A stretch of 64,000 bases of DNA. Source: Eleusine coracana subsp. coracana (taxonomy: Eukaryota; Streptophyta; Magnoliopsida; Poales; Poaceae). A program made the translations under genes and the position numbers. The stretch lies in contig CM064430.1 in the NCBI GenBank assembly GCA_032690845.1, forward strand, positions 6,558,949 to 6,622,948. The letters are read 5' to 3'. The notes beneath the pieces are model-generated. The model was given only the letters and a program-made list of their open reading frames with translations, had not been told where the DNA came from and did not search any database. Each line of letters begins with the position of its first letter. The stretch's first letter is position 1. Positions 23,093 through 33,864 of the stretch are shown piece after piece.

Positions 23093-25925
23093 TGCCCGAT
23101 ATTCTCATCGAATGATTTAGGATAACTTGACCCATGAAAACTGACGAATCGATGGCACCAACAGCTGTTAGAACAGCCATCTATAACCAATGATTTCTCC
23201 TAACAACACGCTTTGATTGATGACTAACCTGAACCACGTAAAGGAAAGACGATGCTCTTGCAAATCACTAGAAAACACAAGAATGAGTGGTAGAGAAAAC
23301 TCCCAATCCTCAAGGGGGCAGCAATGGCACAACCCTAAGGATAAGAGCTCTTGGTTTCCAGCAGGTGTACAAGTTCTATTTGTACTAGGAACATCTCTCC
23401 TAGTTGGGTTGGGGGCCTTTCTAAAGAGCCCAACTCGGAATACATAGACTTGGAGCAGTTAGCAGGTCTCTGAAATAGACTTCACCAAAATGGACATAAC
23501 TCTCTCCACAGAGCTCTCCAATGGATGCGCTATTTCTTTCATATGAAAGTACACTTCAAGAACTTTCCATCCATGTATAATACTTAGGGTGATACCTCAC
23601 AGAGTGATACATAATTCATAATAAAGTTGAAGGACATAATCTGGACATCAGCACATCGACTTCCATTGTCTCTCTTTGGCATGAAGTGACCACCTAGTCT
23701 TGGACCTGTGCTTCAAACCTGAGGACAAGTAATGCACCCCCATTAGGTAGTACATGAATCCTATGAGAGTCATGTTCACAATCATTAAGGAAAAGATTCC
23801 CCTCATATTGTAATTGTTTCACTTTGGCTCGAGTCATTGGTCTCTTATAGGTCTAGTCACGACATTAAACATGTTGTTCAATATTTGTCAATAGAATGTC
23901 ACAATAGATATATTCATCATCCTGCCATTCTTCAAAAAGAATCAACATCGACTCTGATTGATCATGACCATGGCATGGAAACAAATCAGCAATGTTGAAA
24001 GTGTTCCTAGCTGCATATTCATCTCCCAGAAGCTCAATCTTGTAGGCATTGTCATTTATTCTTGCAAGGACCTGAAATGGACCATCACCTCGGGGCAGTA
24101 ACTTGGACTTTCATTTCTCTAGAAATCTATCCTTCGTAAGGTGAACCCAAACAAAGTCACCGGGATCAAAGATCATCTTCTTACAGTTGTAGTTTGCTTT
24201 TGCAGCATAGTACTCAGATTTTTTTTTCTCAATCTCTTGCTTGGTCTTCATGTGGATTTTCTTCACATAGTCAGCCCTCTTGGAGGCTTCCATGTTGGCA
24301 CATTCTTGAAGTGGAAGTGGCAACAAGTCGAGTAGCATAATGGGTTTGAAACCATGCACAACTTCAAATGGACACAAATGTGTTATCGAGTGGACTACCC
24401 TATTATATGCAAACTCAACATGTGACAAGCAATCCTGCCACTCCTTTAGGTTCTTCTTGATCATTGTTCACAGCAGTATGGAGAGTGTACGGTTCACCAC
24501 CTCCGTTTGCCCATCAGTTTGTGGGTGACAAGTTATTGAAAAATAGCAACTTTGTGCCAAGCTTGGCCCGCAAAGTCTTCCAAAAGTAGCTCATGAACTT
24601 CACGTCTCGATCTGAAACAATGGTCCCAGGCACACCATGTAATCTCACAATTTCCCTGAAAAACAAGTCAGCTACATCCGACGTATCGTCGCTCTTATGA
24701 TAGGGAATAAAATGTGTCATTTTAGAGAACCTATCCACAAAAACAATAAATGAATCCCTCCCCTTTTTAATTCTTGTAATCCTAAAACAAAGTCCATGCT
24801 TATGTCTTCCCAAGGTGCATTTGGGGTGGGGAGTGGAGTATACAAACCGTGGGGGTTCAGTTTTGATTTAGCCTTGTGGCAAGTTGTACACCGTTGCACA
24901 AACCTCTCCACATCACGCCTCATCTTTGGCCCATAGAAGTGATCACTCAGCACCAAGTAGGTCTTTTCTTTTCCAAAGTGACCCATCAAACCACCATGTG
25001 TGATTCCCGCAATAAAAGTAAACGAATGGATGAATCTGGAACACACACTTTGTTAGCTCGGAACAAAAACCCGTCATGTAAATGGTACTTGCCACAGCCT
25101 TTTCCTTCTTGACATTTCAAGTATGGTTCTGCCAAAATAAGGTCAGCAGCATATAATTCCTTTATGTTCTTCAATCCGGGGACCTTAATCTCCAATTGAT
25201 TAAGCCAAACACTTTTTCATGATAAAGCATCAGCAACAACATTTTCTTTCCCCTTCTTGTACTTGACAACATAGGAAAAAGACTCAATAAACTCAACCCA
25301 CTTGGCGGGCCTACGGTTCAGTTTTGCTTGGCCTTTCAAGTATTTTAAAGCCTCATGATCAGAATGAATAATAAATTCTTTAGGTCAAAGATAATGTTGC
25401 CATGTTTCAAGAACACGAACTAGAGCATATAATTCTTTATCATAAACCAGATAATTCAGCTGAGCACCACCAAGTTTCTCACTAAAGTCCATGGCAAGAC
25501 CATGAAAGCTTCTCACTTGGCTCACATTGACAGGAGTTGGTCAATTCTTGATAGCTTCGACCTTGGATTCATCCACCTCCACCCAGTGTCCTAAAACAAG
25601 AAAGCCCAAGAACACAATCTTGTCGGTGCAAAAGGTACACTTTTCTAGGTTAGCACACAATTTTTCAGTTCTAAGCACCACCAACACCATTTTGATGTAT
25701 TCAACATGTTCTTCCATGGTGCGGCTTTATATCAATATGTCATCAAAATAAACCACCACATATTTTTCAACGAAAGCCCTCAAATCATGATTCATTAAGC
25801 GCATAAAAGTGCTAGATGCATTAGTTAAACTTAAAGGCATCACTAACCACTCATACAAACTAAATTTTGTTTTTAAAGTCAGTTTTTCATTCACCTCCTT
25901 CCTTCATTAGAATCTGACATCCAGG
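23093..25925 (-). mobile_element. decayed Ty3/Gypsy retrotransposon fragment
   Basis: Read on the minus strand from right to left, the pieces are: reverse transcriptase ([10 protein letters not shown] near 25735), RNase H ([15 protein letters not shown] near 25350), integrase zinc finger (CTTCHKAKS near 24885), integrase core ([13 protein letters not shown], then VSDRDVKF near 24610) and integrase C-terminus (24111-24464). At least three frameshifts and several stops separate them. 23093-24060 is probably untranslated or LTR-derived. No complete LTR pair is seen. Confidence 0.75.
24111..25195 (-). pseudogene. Gypsy integrase remnant
   Basis: The broken frames together cover the HHCC zinc region (HGGLMGHFG...CTTCHKAKS), the first catalytic aspartate (MDFVLGL), the second (SDRDVKF) and the C-terminal region (PFEVVHGFKP...PGDFVWVHL). 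The frames are offset at about 24480 and 24760, so no functional integrase can be made. Confidence 0.7.
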
Positions 25926-26554
25926 TAAGTTTTGTGTTTAGAATCAGGTGTCACATTGTTGATGAAAACGAGCCGGTGTAATTAACCAAAACTTCAACAG
26001 TTTGGTATGAGCTTTGCATTGCTTTTCCATGTTTTTATCTTTGCTTGTTAGACCATTAAGAATGGAGTTCAAGTACAATTTAGGATGAACGGTATCATTT
26101 TCAATCTTTTGTCGTGCAAGCTAGTATGGAAAGTTTTTTATGCTTAGTTTTGGCCCAAGTCTTGGATAGATCCTAGATTTCCACTCAATATAGTTTTTGA
26201 AAAGGTGTTAAAAGAATGACCTACACGTTGCTAGTGCTAAAACTTCACAAGTTAACCATCTTCCCTGCAGCTGATCCATGCATGCCATGGACTGATTTTG
26301 TAAAGGAAACTTCATAGATTGACAGCTTGCAAGTTTACATTTGTTAATTACTTGGCTCTGTTTTGACCCTAACATAAGAACGAAGAGTGGGAATGTTAGT
26401 GTTGCAGCGGGGAATGAATGAACACACTCCCTAGAACCATATTTTGTCCATCCACTTACATTTTAGCATTTTCAGAAGTAGACTTGGTATGAGCCACTTA
26501 ATTAGATAGTGCTCCTTTTTTGTTATTTGGTTCCTTTCCTCCAGGAATGTAGGG

Positions 26555-26562
26555 TATATAAG
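26555..26562 (+). promoter_or_regulatory. TATA box of locus E
   Basis: TATATAAG lies 125 bp upstream of the miR2118 site at 26680, at the position conserved in copies B, C and D. Confidence 0.5.
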
Positions 26563-26584
26563 TATGCCTTTTGATAGAAAAAGA

Positions 26585-27450
26585 TATAGCGGTGCAATGC
26601 GCAGCTGCATACAGCTTTCTGTGCTTCTTTTGGTTTCAAGCATTTATCTCGACATCATGTCCCAAAACTATATTTTGGACAGGATTTAGAGGCATCAGGA
26701 AAAGACCATGCTGATTCAATGATTGACATGGCACAGCAAACCTATCTCGTTTTACCAATTCTGAAAGTGAACCAAATTTTGATATTTTATTATATTTCAG
26801 ATTAATGTGCACGCTCCGATTTTTATATGTATTGTATCTAACGTTCACAATGTCCTAACAACAGTACTTTTGAAATGGAGGGAGTATTTTCTAAATCTTC
26901 TTTATTCACTTCTTGTATCCCACAAGCACATAAATACAAGTGCCCTGGATGGAAGTAAGGGGGCCTGTACACAGTAGATTCTCTGGAGGGTGCTCTCGAC
27001 CAGAGCCCACAGGCGCATCGTAGTTCTAAGTAACTAGCTCAGAGGACGCCTCCGTACGCACTGTGAGACCAGAGCCTAGAGGACGCCTGCATACGCACTC
27101 TGAACAACAAGGCCGTTTTAGTCTCTTAAGCAAACAGGTGGGACTCCGTAACGGAGAGTAGGCCGTGGGGCAGTAAGAAGGAGACGCTCTATATGTTTGC
27201 GTTCCTTGGTTCTTATATGGCAACCAATGTGGGCAACGCGGTGTCGGTATCGAGGAGCGCCTGTGGAGGACCTGAATCGGAACGCCGCCGCCGCTGCACT
27301 GGGTTTCGGAGTCGGCCAGAAAGACACAGGAATTTTCTTGGGTGATGTCTCTTTATGAGAGGAACGTGAACGGGGACTAAAGATTTTGTCCAATCTCGGC
27401 ACCGGGCACGGAAAGGCCGGGAAGTGATTAAGAAGATTAACTGATTGATC
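26585..27450 (+). ncRNA. candidate 21-PHAS precursor, locus E
   Basis: A TATA box, the conserved leader ('agaaaaagatatagcggtgcaatgc') and a strong miR2118 site lie at the expected spacing. Downstream, 27120-27450 is shared in part with locus F (8830-8900, 'agtaggccgtggggcagtaag') and with 29940-30080. No long frame is conserved. The 3' end is uncertain. Confidence 0.5.
26680..26701 (+). promoter_or_regulatory. miR2118-like target site
   Basis: It matches 18 of 22 positions, including AGAGGCATCAGGAA. Cleavage would fall between 26691 and 26692. The extension GACCATGCTGAT follows. Confidence 0.65.
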
Positions 27451-27570
27451 GATGAGTGTTCCTGTTCCTGTTCAGTGTTCTGATCTTAGTATGTTATCTG
27501 AGGAATACCTAGTTCATTTCTAGTTCAATCTGTTATCGGAAGCATAGCACGCAGCCGTAAATAGTTCAAT

Positions 27571-27676
27571 TTACTCCTTGATTTTCAAATTGATACTGTT
27601 AGGATAACTGTACTACAAAATTTAATTAAAATTATTATTATAAAAATGGAAACAATTTAGGAATATAGGGAGTACT
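27571..27676. mobile_element. decayed Stowaway-like MITE
   Basis: 'tactccttgattttcaaat' to 'atagggagta' is the same relic as at 4928-5030, in a paralogous context. A further shortened version may lie at 30110-30175. Confidence 0.35.
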
Positions 27677-27745
27677 AGGGATGTAATTTGGTACCTTTGC
27701 TCATAGCAAAGCACTCATGCAAATGTAATTAGCTTAGCCAAGAGA

Positions 27746-28514
27746 GTTTTTTTACAGTCCTCCATCAGGTACCAGGTATCAGAGGTACCAAACTCTATCC
27801 AGCCGTCCATTAGCTAGGGTTATGATGGGAATTAGTGAAATCTAAAAAAATATATGAGAACGTCAACTCCTGGAGGAAAAATAAAATCTCCCTGCGTGTT
27901 CGTCTTTCTCCTCGATGGCGGCGGCGGCGAGGTCTTTGTCTTCTCCGCTGCGAATTACTGGGAGTTCCTCGTCGCATACAACACAAATCAGCCCTGGCGG
28001 AAGTTCTTTCACACGTACTTGGACAGCGGCAAGCAAAGTCCAGCACAAACTGCGAGGATGCCTTTGCCTTCTTCTGTCCCAGTGTGAAAACAACATCCGC
28101 AATCTCCAACTCCAATCGATCTCCCGATAAACAGATCAAGCCGTGAATACAAAATCGTCATCGCTTGTGCCTGCATGGCTTGTCGCCGAACTTCTTCAGG
28201 TGGCCTCGCGCCCGTGCCTGACAAGCCAGCGCAACAGTTGTGTGCCCTTGCGGCGTCCCAGCCTGCAGCACTCCGTCCGGCGATGCTGCTCGCAGCTGCC
28301 TGGGTGATGACTTGAGGAAGATGGGTTCGGCCAAACGAGGCATGCGGCTATTCAGTGACGATGTGAAATTACATTAATACCCTTTTGGCTGTACCACCAC
28401 TCCAGATGCCAAAATTTGCGGGAGAGGTACCATGGTTATCAACCGTTAGATCTGCCGAGATCGACGGCTGACAAAAAAGTATCTGTGGTATTTGATGGAG
28501 GACCGTAAAAAAAC
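27746..28514. mobile_element. terminal-inverted-repeat element with GC-rich insert (Pack-MULE-like)
   Basis: The two 28-bp ends (27746-27773 and the complement of 28487-28514) agree at 25 positions and begin GTTTTTTTAC followed by GTCCTCCATC. The 769-bp interior is GC-rich and carries overlapping frames on both strands (27835-28345), none recognised. The paralogous block at 8290 lacks the element. I could not see a clear target duplication, so the superfamily is uncertain. Confidence 0.6.
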
Positions 28515-28660
28515 TGATTTAAATACTACAAGCATGTGGAAGTTTCACCGATATAATACAAAATTGGGTAATTCACAAACACTCATAAGTTACATATGAC
28601 ATTTTACCTACAAGACTACTTCTTGAGCAATAATTCAGTTTACTCCTCTGCATTGGCAGC

Positions 28661-28667
28661 ATATAAG
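28661..28667 (+). promoter_or_regulatory. TATA box of locus G
   Basis: ATATAAG lies 154 bp upstream of the site at 28815 and is conserved with copy F. Confidence 0.45.
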
Positions 28668-28691
28668 TGTCCGAATGTTGTTGGATGAGAA

Positions 28692-29345
28692 AATGGCTCA
28701 AGCAACTTGTCAAGTGCCCTGCTTTCAGTCTATATTTCTGTTTTTCATCTTTTTTTCGTGAAGGAACACATGGAAAGCTAGATTTGTTTCTTCCTTGTTG
28801 CAACGACACAGGTTTACGCTTGGCAGGGATCGGGAACGGGGCCTATGACAGGAGCTTCTTCACTCTGCAAAGATCCTGCTGCTCTTGCCCATCTACTAGC
28901 GCCACTGCATACCAGAAAATGATGGTAAAGCTGGGGGAGACAGCACGACATACTAAACCTCCCAGGATCAGAAATGAGTCAAGCAGCACGTCAAGCAGCC
29001 CCAGTGCTTCCACCTCACTCCATGAAGACAGGGTGTGCTCCATTACCGGAGAGTAGGCCGTGGGGCAGTAAGAAGCGAGATGCTCCATCTGTTCGCATGC
29101 CTTTTTGTTTTGAATGAACTGGAATCTGTTCGCATGCCTTCATTCTAATGGTGACCGACACACGACCGACCGATCGACGTGGGACAGTAGTTGCTGTGAT
29201 GGAGTAAATAGCGCCAGCAGCCTGGTATTGTGTACCCAAGAGGCCAAGAACACAACAATGGAGTAGAACAAAAGTAGTTTCAGTCTTCTTAAACCTGAAA
29301 GCCAACTTAATAGCGAGGCCTGAATGCCTTTTTTTATGTACTCAT
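28692..29345 (+). ncRNA. candidate 21-PHAS precursor, locus G
   Basis: It has the same design as locus F: a TATA box, a divergent miR2118 site at 28815-28836 and about 510 bp of conserved downstream sequence. The frames at 28667-29056 (+) and 28843-29305 (-) are not kept in F, so they are not evidence of a protein. A related segment continues to about 30080. Confidence 0.5.
28815..28836 (+). promoter_or_regulatory. miR2118-like target site, divergent class
   Basis: It matches 17 of 22 positions when the ATCGGGAA miRNA variant is allowed. Like 8600 it has CAGGGATC at the centre. Confidence 0.5.
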
Positions 29346-30470
29346 GGATTGTAGATTATTTGTGTGCATGTCATGGGTTGTTTTGTCATCCAATTGGAGC
29401 ACTAGTATTACTTGCTGAATCTGAGATAGGCTCCAACGTGTGTCACAAAGATTTGAGCTTAGCACGCGGGCAATCTTCAGCTCTGGTCTTGCCGAATTAA
29501 CAAGACTAAAGGCGCTTCTAACGCGCCGGTGGGCTATAGAAGAGAAGATGTCGAACAGATAAGACAGTGGGAACAGGAATGCATATGAACAAAGGTATTG
29601 TTTGGTTGGGAAATGCAAACGGTAACAGTAATGGAATAAAAATACACTGCAATCGAAAACAATGTATCGGAATGCAGACATTGTTTGATTCTGGAAAGGT
29701 AACGTAATCAACGTTGCTTCATCCATGAAAGACTCTGCCATCGTTGGCGATGAGCCGCACGAGCAGCTTTACAAGCACAGCCTGCACATCAAACCTTGGG
29801 AACGCTACGCTCCCATTGATTCACCGTTGTTTAGGATCAACATGACCAATTCCCCTGCTGCATCATGCAGATCAAGGGGCTGAATGATGACAACATGCCA
29901 GGAGCAGAAACAGAAATGACGTGTCAACTCTATCATGGGGTGGCTGTGGAGGACCTGAACGGAACACCGCAGCCGCACTGGGTTGTGGAGCAGACAACAA
30001 AGACAGCGTATTTTTCATATTGTAGTCTCTGCCTGAGAGGAGCAGAGGAACGTGAACTACGACTAATCTGCAGAACCGATGACTAATCAATTGATGTCAT
30101 TAAATTAATAAATCTAAGTTTAAAATTATTGTCCTAACAACTATAATAATTTCATAACAAAGACAATACTAGAGATCTAATTTGGTACCTTAACTCATAG
30201 CAAAGCTCTCATACGTAAATGTAAATGGATAACGTCGTAGGAGGACGGGGGCGGCGTAGCAGGGGCACAGGTAGCGGGATAGATCCATGACCTCAATGCA
30301 TTTAACCTTGAGTAGAGCGGTGGGAGCCAAATTTCTTTTTTTTTTATTTCTTTCTAGTTAGTAGTGGCAGACCCCCATAGTATGGTATTTTTAATAATAC
30401 ATTAGTAATAGCGGACCTTCTATTAGCCTTTGTAAAACCTGCCATACTAGCAAACCTTTTTAGTCCTATT
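29346..30470. other. unassigned DNA with a shared 3' PHAS segment
   Basis: 29940-30075 ('gtggaggacctgaa', 'cgtgaactac') is paralogous to 27260-27420, and 30090-30240 ('aatttggtaccttaactcatagcaaagc') to 27680-27730 and 5035-5100. It probably holds the 3' end of a PHAS transcript. No gene recognised. Confidence 0.35.
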
Positions 30471-30735
30471 GACTATGTTGACATCAAGCACAAAAATCTA
30501 TGAACTCTACTCTTGGAACATTGGTCTTACAATGGGATAAAGGATGTGACTCACATCTTCTGGTTATTCTTCTTGTTTAGTTTTTTCCAAATTAGTAGTG
30601 GCAGGCCTCCGTCATCATTGTTCTTTTTCTGTTTTCTTAATTCATTAGTAGTAACGAATCTTGTGTTCGCTAATGTAATGATCATATTTCAAGTGGTATT
30701 TGTGAAGTGACTTATGATATGTTCATTATTAAATG
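30471..30735 (+). repeat. duplicated segment, block delta upstream part
   Basis: 'actatgttgacatcaagcac' through 'aagtgacttatgatatgttcattatt' recurs nearly unchanged at 37255-37510, and the middle part at 7990-8130. Confidence 0.7.
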
Positions 30736-30953
30736 GCTTTTGTCTTCTCATTACCAAATCCTGGAATTGCATGACTTTTGAGGATATTTTATTTCAGCGA
30801 TCTCTACGAAAGAGAAGAAAAAGGACACCTGCAAAAAAAAAGGATCGATAGTAACAGACCCTACATTTGTGATTCTCACAGCAGATGAACATGGGCTTAA
30901 CTAATTTGGGTAGGGCAGTAAAAACTTAAGGACCATGTCCCCCGTACCCCTTT

Positions 30954-31085
30954 GGCTGGGAGATTTTTGGTGTTTTGACCATGAAACCAGTGGGCTTCTA
31001 CAGAATGACCATGTCACCATCGGCCGCTCCGCCTCCCTATGTGCCGCTGTCGGCGAGCGGCGGCATGTTTGGAAGAGAGAGGAGA

Positions 31086-31134
<49 letters not shown>

Positions 31135-31282
31135 GTGAGGGCATTTTTGTTCAGAAAATAGCTCGAGATCATTTTACCGAAGAGGCAACGGTTTCATGTT
31201 CATTCTAAAAAAGCCCACGGTTTGTGGTTATTCAGCAAAAGCCCACGGGTTTCCTGATCAAAATACCAAAAATCTCGCTGGC
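30954..31282. repeat. fold-back element with arms of about 58 bp
   Basis: 30954-31012 ('ggctgggagatttttggtg' ...) is an imperfect inverted copy of 31227-31282 (complement of 'taccaaaaatctcgctgg' ...). The arms share 'gatttttggt.ttttga' and 'gtgggctt'. The loop contains a (GA)n tract at 31096-31128. It may be a Mutator-like MITE, but no target duplication was found. Confidence 0.55.
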
Positions 31283-31436
31283 TGGTGCCCTTCTTCTTTC
31301 TTTGGCAAAGCTCCATATCGATCCATGGTGTCAAATCTGCAGGGCCAGCCAGCTGAGGAAGGAGGGGTAGGGGGACTTGGCCCTGGCGGTAGGTATGGCG
31401 GCCTCCATACCATGCCATATTGGACGGTTCACCTAA

Positions 31437-32281
31437 CTAGTGCAAGGGAACCGTTACATTTTTGTTATGTCTGCTTTGCCAAAGGCTGCCCTCCACAGAA
31501 AGCACTAGCTTTTTTTTTATCAATCACACTGAAAGCACTAGCTAGTTAAATCACATTGAAAGTGATTAAGTTTAATTGCAAAAAAAAACTAAACCTAAAA
31601 AAAGATCAGACAGGATATAAATTATTTAGTTGATGTCACTTTGAGGAAAACAGAAAGGTATTGAGACCATAAAATTTTTGCTCTTTCTAAAATATATGGA
31701 CTAGCACTGATGTGATTTATGAAATACGAAGGAAGCAAACAAACTTTTATATAGCCTAATTCACAAACTGATCGATCAGTAACATATAATGGGAACATAA
31801 TAAATTTTGAAAATACACAATTACTCAGCAGTAGTTAGTTATTTCTTTGTCAAAAGTAGTAGAGATCCAGTTGTCCACCTCTTCCAGTATTCGAGAGTGT
31901 ATGAGATGGTTTGTGCCTTTTAGCTTTTTAGCACATTATGCAGTCAATTGTCACAATACATCTTGATAAATAAATGAGCAGATGCCATATACATCACTTT
32001 ATGACTCCTTTGCATTGGTTCTTATCCTCTACGTGGAAGTCTGTATGTGTGTGTCCTCGAGGAAGGTGAACGAGATGTGAATAGTAAAAACGAAAAAAGA
32101 CACATTTAATTCTTGAGGTTGCTACCGAATCGTGAGTTTTCAAAACAATGTTAAGTGAGATGCTATCTCCTTGTGTTAGAAAGAAGATCATATTGTTGTT
32201 TACCAACCACTAGGGTTTATGTTAGTTACTGGAAGCATCAGGAGAATGCAAAACATAAGCAGTCAATAAATTACAATGTCT
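31437..32281 (+). repeat. duplicated block alpha, copy B
   Basis: It starts 'gtgcaagggaaccgttacattttt' and aligns with 3737-4790 and 56164-57430. It includes 'agtagagatccag..gtccacctcttccag' and the promoter-like 'ttcttatcctctacgtgg' at about 32020. The order alpha-beta-gamma in 31.4-34.5 kb is repeated at 56.2-60.5 kb. Confidence 0.75.
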
Positions 32282-32950
32282 GGCTTACTATTTACACGTA
32301 AACTTTGTTTTCTGGCTCTCATGAGCCATGCAAGACAGTGCGAGTGCTTTGACATAAGGATTAATCCTCTCAGTGCCATTGCAATTTTGCTCAATCCCTT
32401 GTTTGCCACTGAGGCCCACATGTCATTGACTCAGATGGGTCCTACATGTCAGTGAGATACCCATGGCAATCAAGGGAGTGCAAAATTTTGCAATGTGTTG
32501 TTCCTGCTGAATATTCTTTATTTATTTTCCTGAGATCTTGTACAATAAGCAAATGCAAGCTACAATATACAGCAGTTGCCCCATGATGATTTTGGCCACT
32601 CATATCTCGTTTATTCTTTCTATTATTGTGAATCCTTTATACTTCTAGGCTTCTAGCGGTACTATTGTGTTCACATAGTTACTTTGTTATGGATGCAACA
32701 TTCTTGTTGAAATCTAAGCAGACCAACGCTGATACCAATGGATCTCGACAAGGTATGCAGATAATTTTATCTACTTCTGAAGTTCTGATGCTTAGTTTTC
32801 ATTTGTGTAATTGATCGCATAAAATAAAATAACATGCCACGTTTTGTTATAGAAAGAAATCATTGATAAGCTGAGTCAGAAATTATGCAGATAGGAGCAA
32901 TCCACTAGGTCTAAACATCACTTAAAAATAAAGTTGTTGAAAAGGCATTA
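32070..32950 (+). ncRNA. candidate 21-PHAS precursor, locus B1 (alpha)
   Basis: 'cttatcctctacgtgg' and a weak TATA-like 'gtatgtgtg' (about 32042) precede a miR2118-like site at 32223. The sequence after the site is shared with 57347-57900 and has no conserved frame. 'cactgaggcccacatgtcatt' at 32417-32455 is absent from copy C and looks like a small insertion. The 3' end may run into locus B2. Confidence 0.45.
32223..32244 (+). promoter_or_regulatory. miR2118-like target site, alpha class
   Basis: It matches 16 of 22 positions, with GGAAGCATCAGGAG as core and so one mismatch next to the cleavage position. The downstream extension differs (AATGCAAAACATAAGC) and is conserved with 57325. Confidence 0.5.
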
Positions 32951-32956
32951 TATAAG
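32949..32956 (+). promoter_or_regulatory. TATA box of locus B2
   Basis: TATATAAG lies 129 bp upstream of the site at 33078. The upstream deletion in this copy ends just before the TATA box, so the usual 'cctccacaagggtag' element is missing here. Confidence 0.4.
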
Positions 32957-32978
32957 TATGCCGTTGATAGAAAAAGAT

Positions 32979-33720
32979 ATAGCAGTACAATTGGTAGCTG
33001 CATACAGCTTACTATGCATTTATTTGTCTTCAAGCATTTATCTAGCTCGACAGCGTGTCGCTAATCTGTATTTTGGATAGGATTTAGAGGCATCAGGAGA
33101 AGACCATGCTGATCTAATGGACGATACCGCCGATATGTCAGATGGCATGGCACAGCGAACCTGTCTATTTCTGCTTCATCCAAGATTTATGCTTCCATGA
33201 ATTCTTCAGAGTCGTCATTACGGCACCTTTTGTCTTGTATTGAAAAATGGGGAAAAGCTTATTCTAGGAATGTCAACGCCTCTACTGTGATTTTTGTTGC
33301 CACGTGTAGACTGCATTTCATGTCAGAAGTTATGCCTGTGTTGAGATTGCAAACAAGAAGGGACTCTCAGGCATGGAAAGCCCAAGCGCCGGAGCTTCTT
33401 CCTGTAACAATAACAATGCCCACAGAGATCTTCTGCTGTTGTCATAAATACTTGAAAATCAAGGAAACTTTTTTTCTAGCATTCAAATCAAATGTCTAAA
33501 TAAAGTTGGCTTTGCAACATGTGCTCCATCAAAGATCAGTATGTTGTACCAATGGAATATGTATAGTAGATCAAACTGTGCTCTGTAATACAAAGAGTGC
33601 ATTTTTTCATGGTTGGGGTAAATTTGGTACTGCAAGATGTGTTTTATGAAGGTCAGCTTCACCTCGGTTATAATGTCTCTGGCTTTGCTGTGCATCAGTT
33701 TCTTTTATTAACTTCTAGAA
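32979..33720 (+). ncRNA. candidate 21-PHAS precursor, locus B2 (beta)
   Basis: This has the best-preserved beta-class target site (33078) and a downstream body conserved in D and C ('catttcatgtcagaagttatgcc', 'aaagcccaagcgccggagc', 'gctttgcaacatgtgctccatc'). Indels between copies break every frame. Its promoter has lost the upstream element, so expression may depend on read-through from locus B1. Confidence 0.55.
33078..33099 (+). promoter_or_regulatory. miR2118-like target site
   Basis: It matches 18 of 22 positions (TAGGATTTAGAGGCATC plus AGGAG). Predicted cleavage is between 33089 and 33090. The extension AAGACCATGCTGAT is perfect. Confidence 0.7.
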
Positions 33721-33834
33721 AATATGTCAGTGCTTCATATTAATTTTTATCCAACAAATCTTCAGAAGTAAACTTTAAGGCATGATTCACGTGTTATATC
33801 TTCCTTCTTTGGTTCTTATCCTCCACAAGGGTAG

Positions 33835-33842
33835 TATATATG
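33835..33842 (+). promoter_or_regulatory. TATA box of locus B3
   Basis: TATATATG, preceded by 'ttcttatcctccacaagggtag', lies 141 bp upstream of the site at 33976. Confidence 0.5.
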
Positions 33843-33864
33843 TACACATGTTTTGAAGGTTGAG

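Larger units (their letters stand above)
26205..26760 (+). repeat. duplicated block beta, copy E
   Basis: It aligns with 13370-13870 (copy D). It keeps the promoter phrase 'ttcctttcctccaggaatgtaggg', the TATA box and a well-preserved miR2118 site. Paralogy stops soon after the site. A Stowaway end ('atggagggagta', 26874-26886) and other sequence follow. Confidence 0.7.
28515..29345 (+). repeat. duplicated block delta, copy G
   Basis: It aligns in direct orientation with 8290-9085 with small indels, including a 60-bp difference near 29100-29160. It carries the TATA box and the divergent miR2118 site. Confidence 0.75.
32890..33720 (+). repeat. duplicated block beta, copy B
   Basis: It aligns with copies C, D and E. 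About 300 bp present in copy D upstream of the TATA box are deleted here: 'aaaaggcatta' joins directly to 'tataagtatgcc'. The TATA box, leader, target site and downstream region are intact. Confidence 0.75.
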
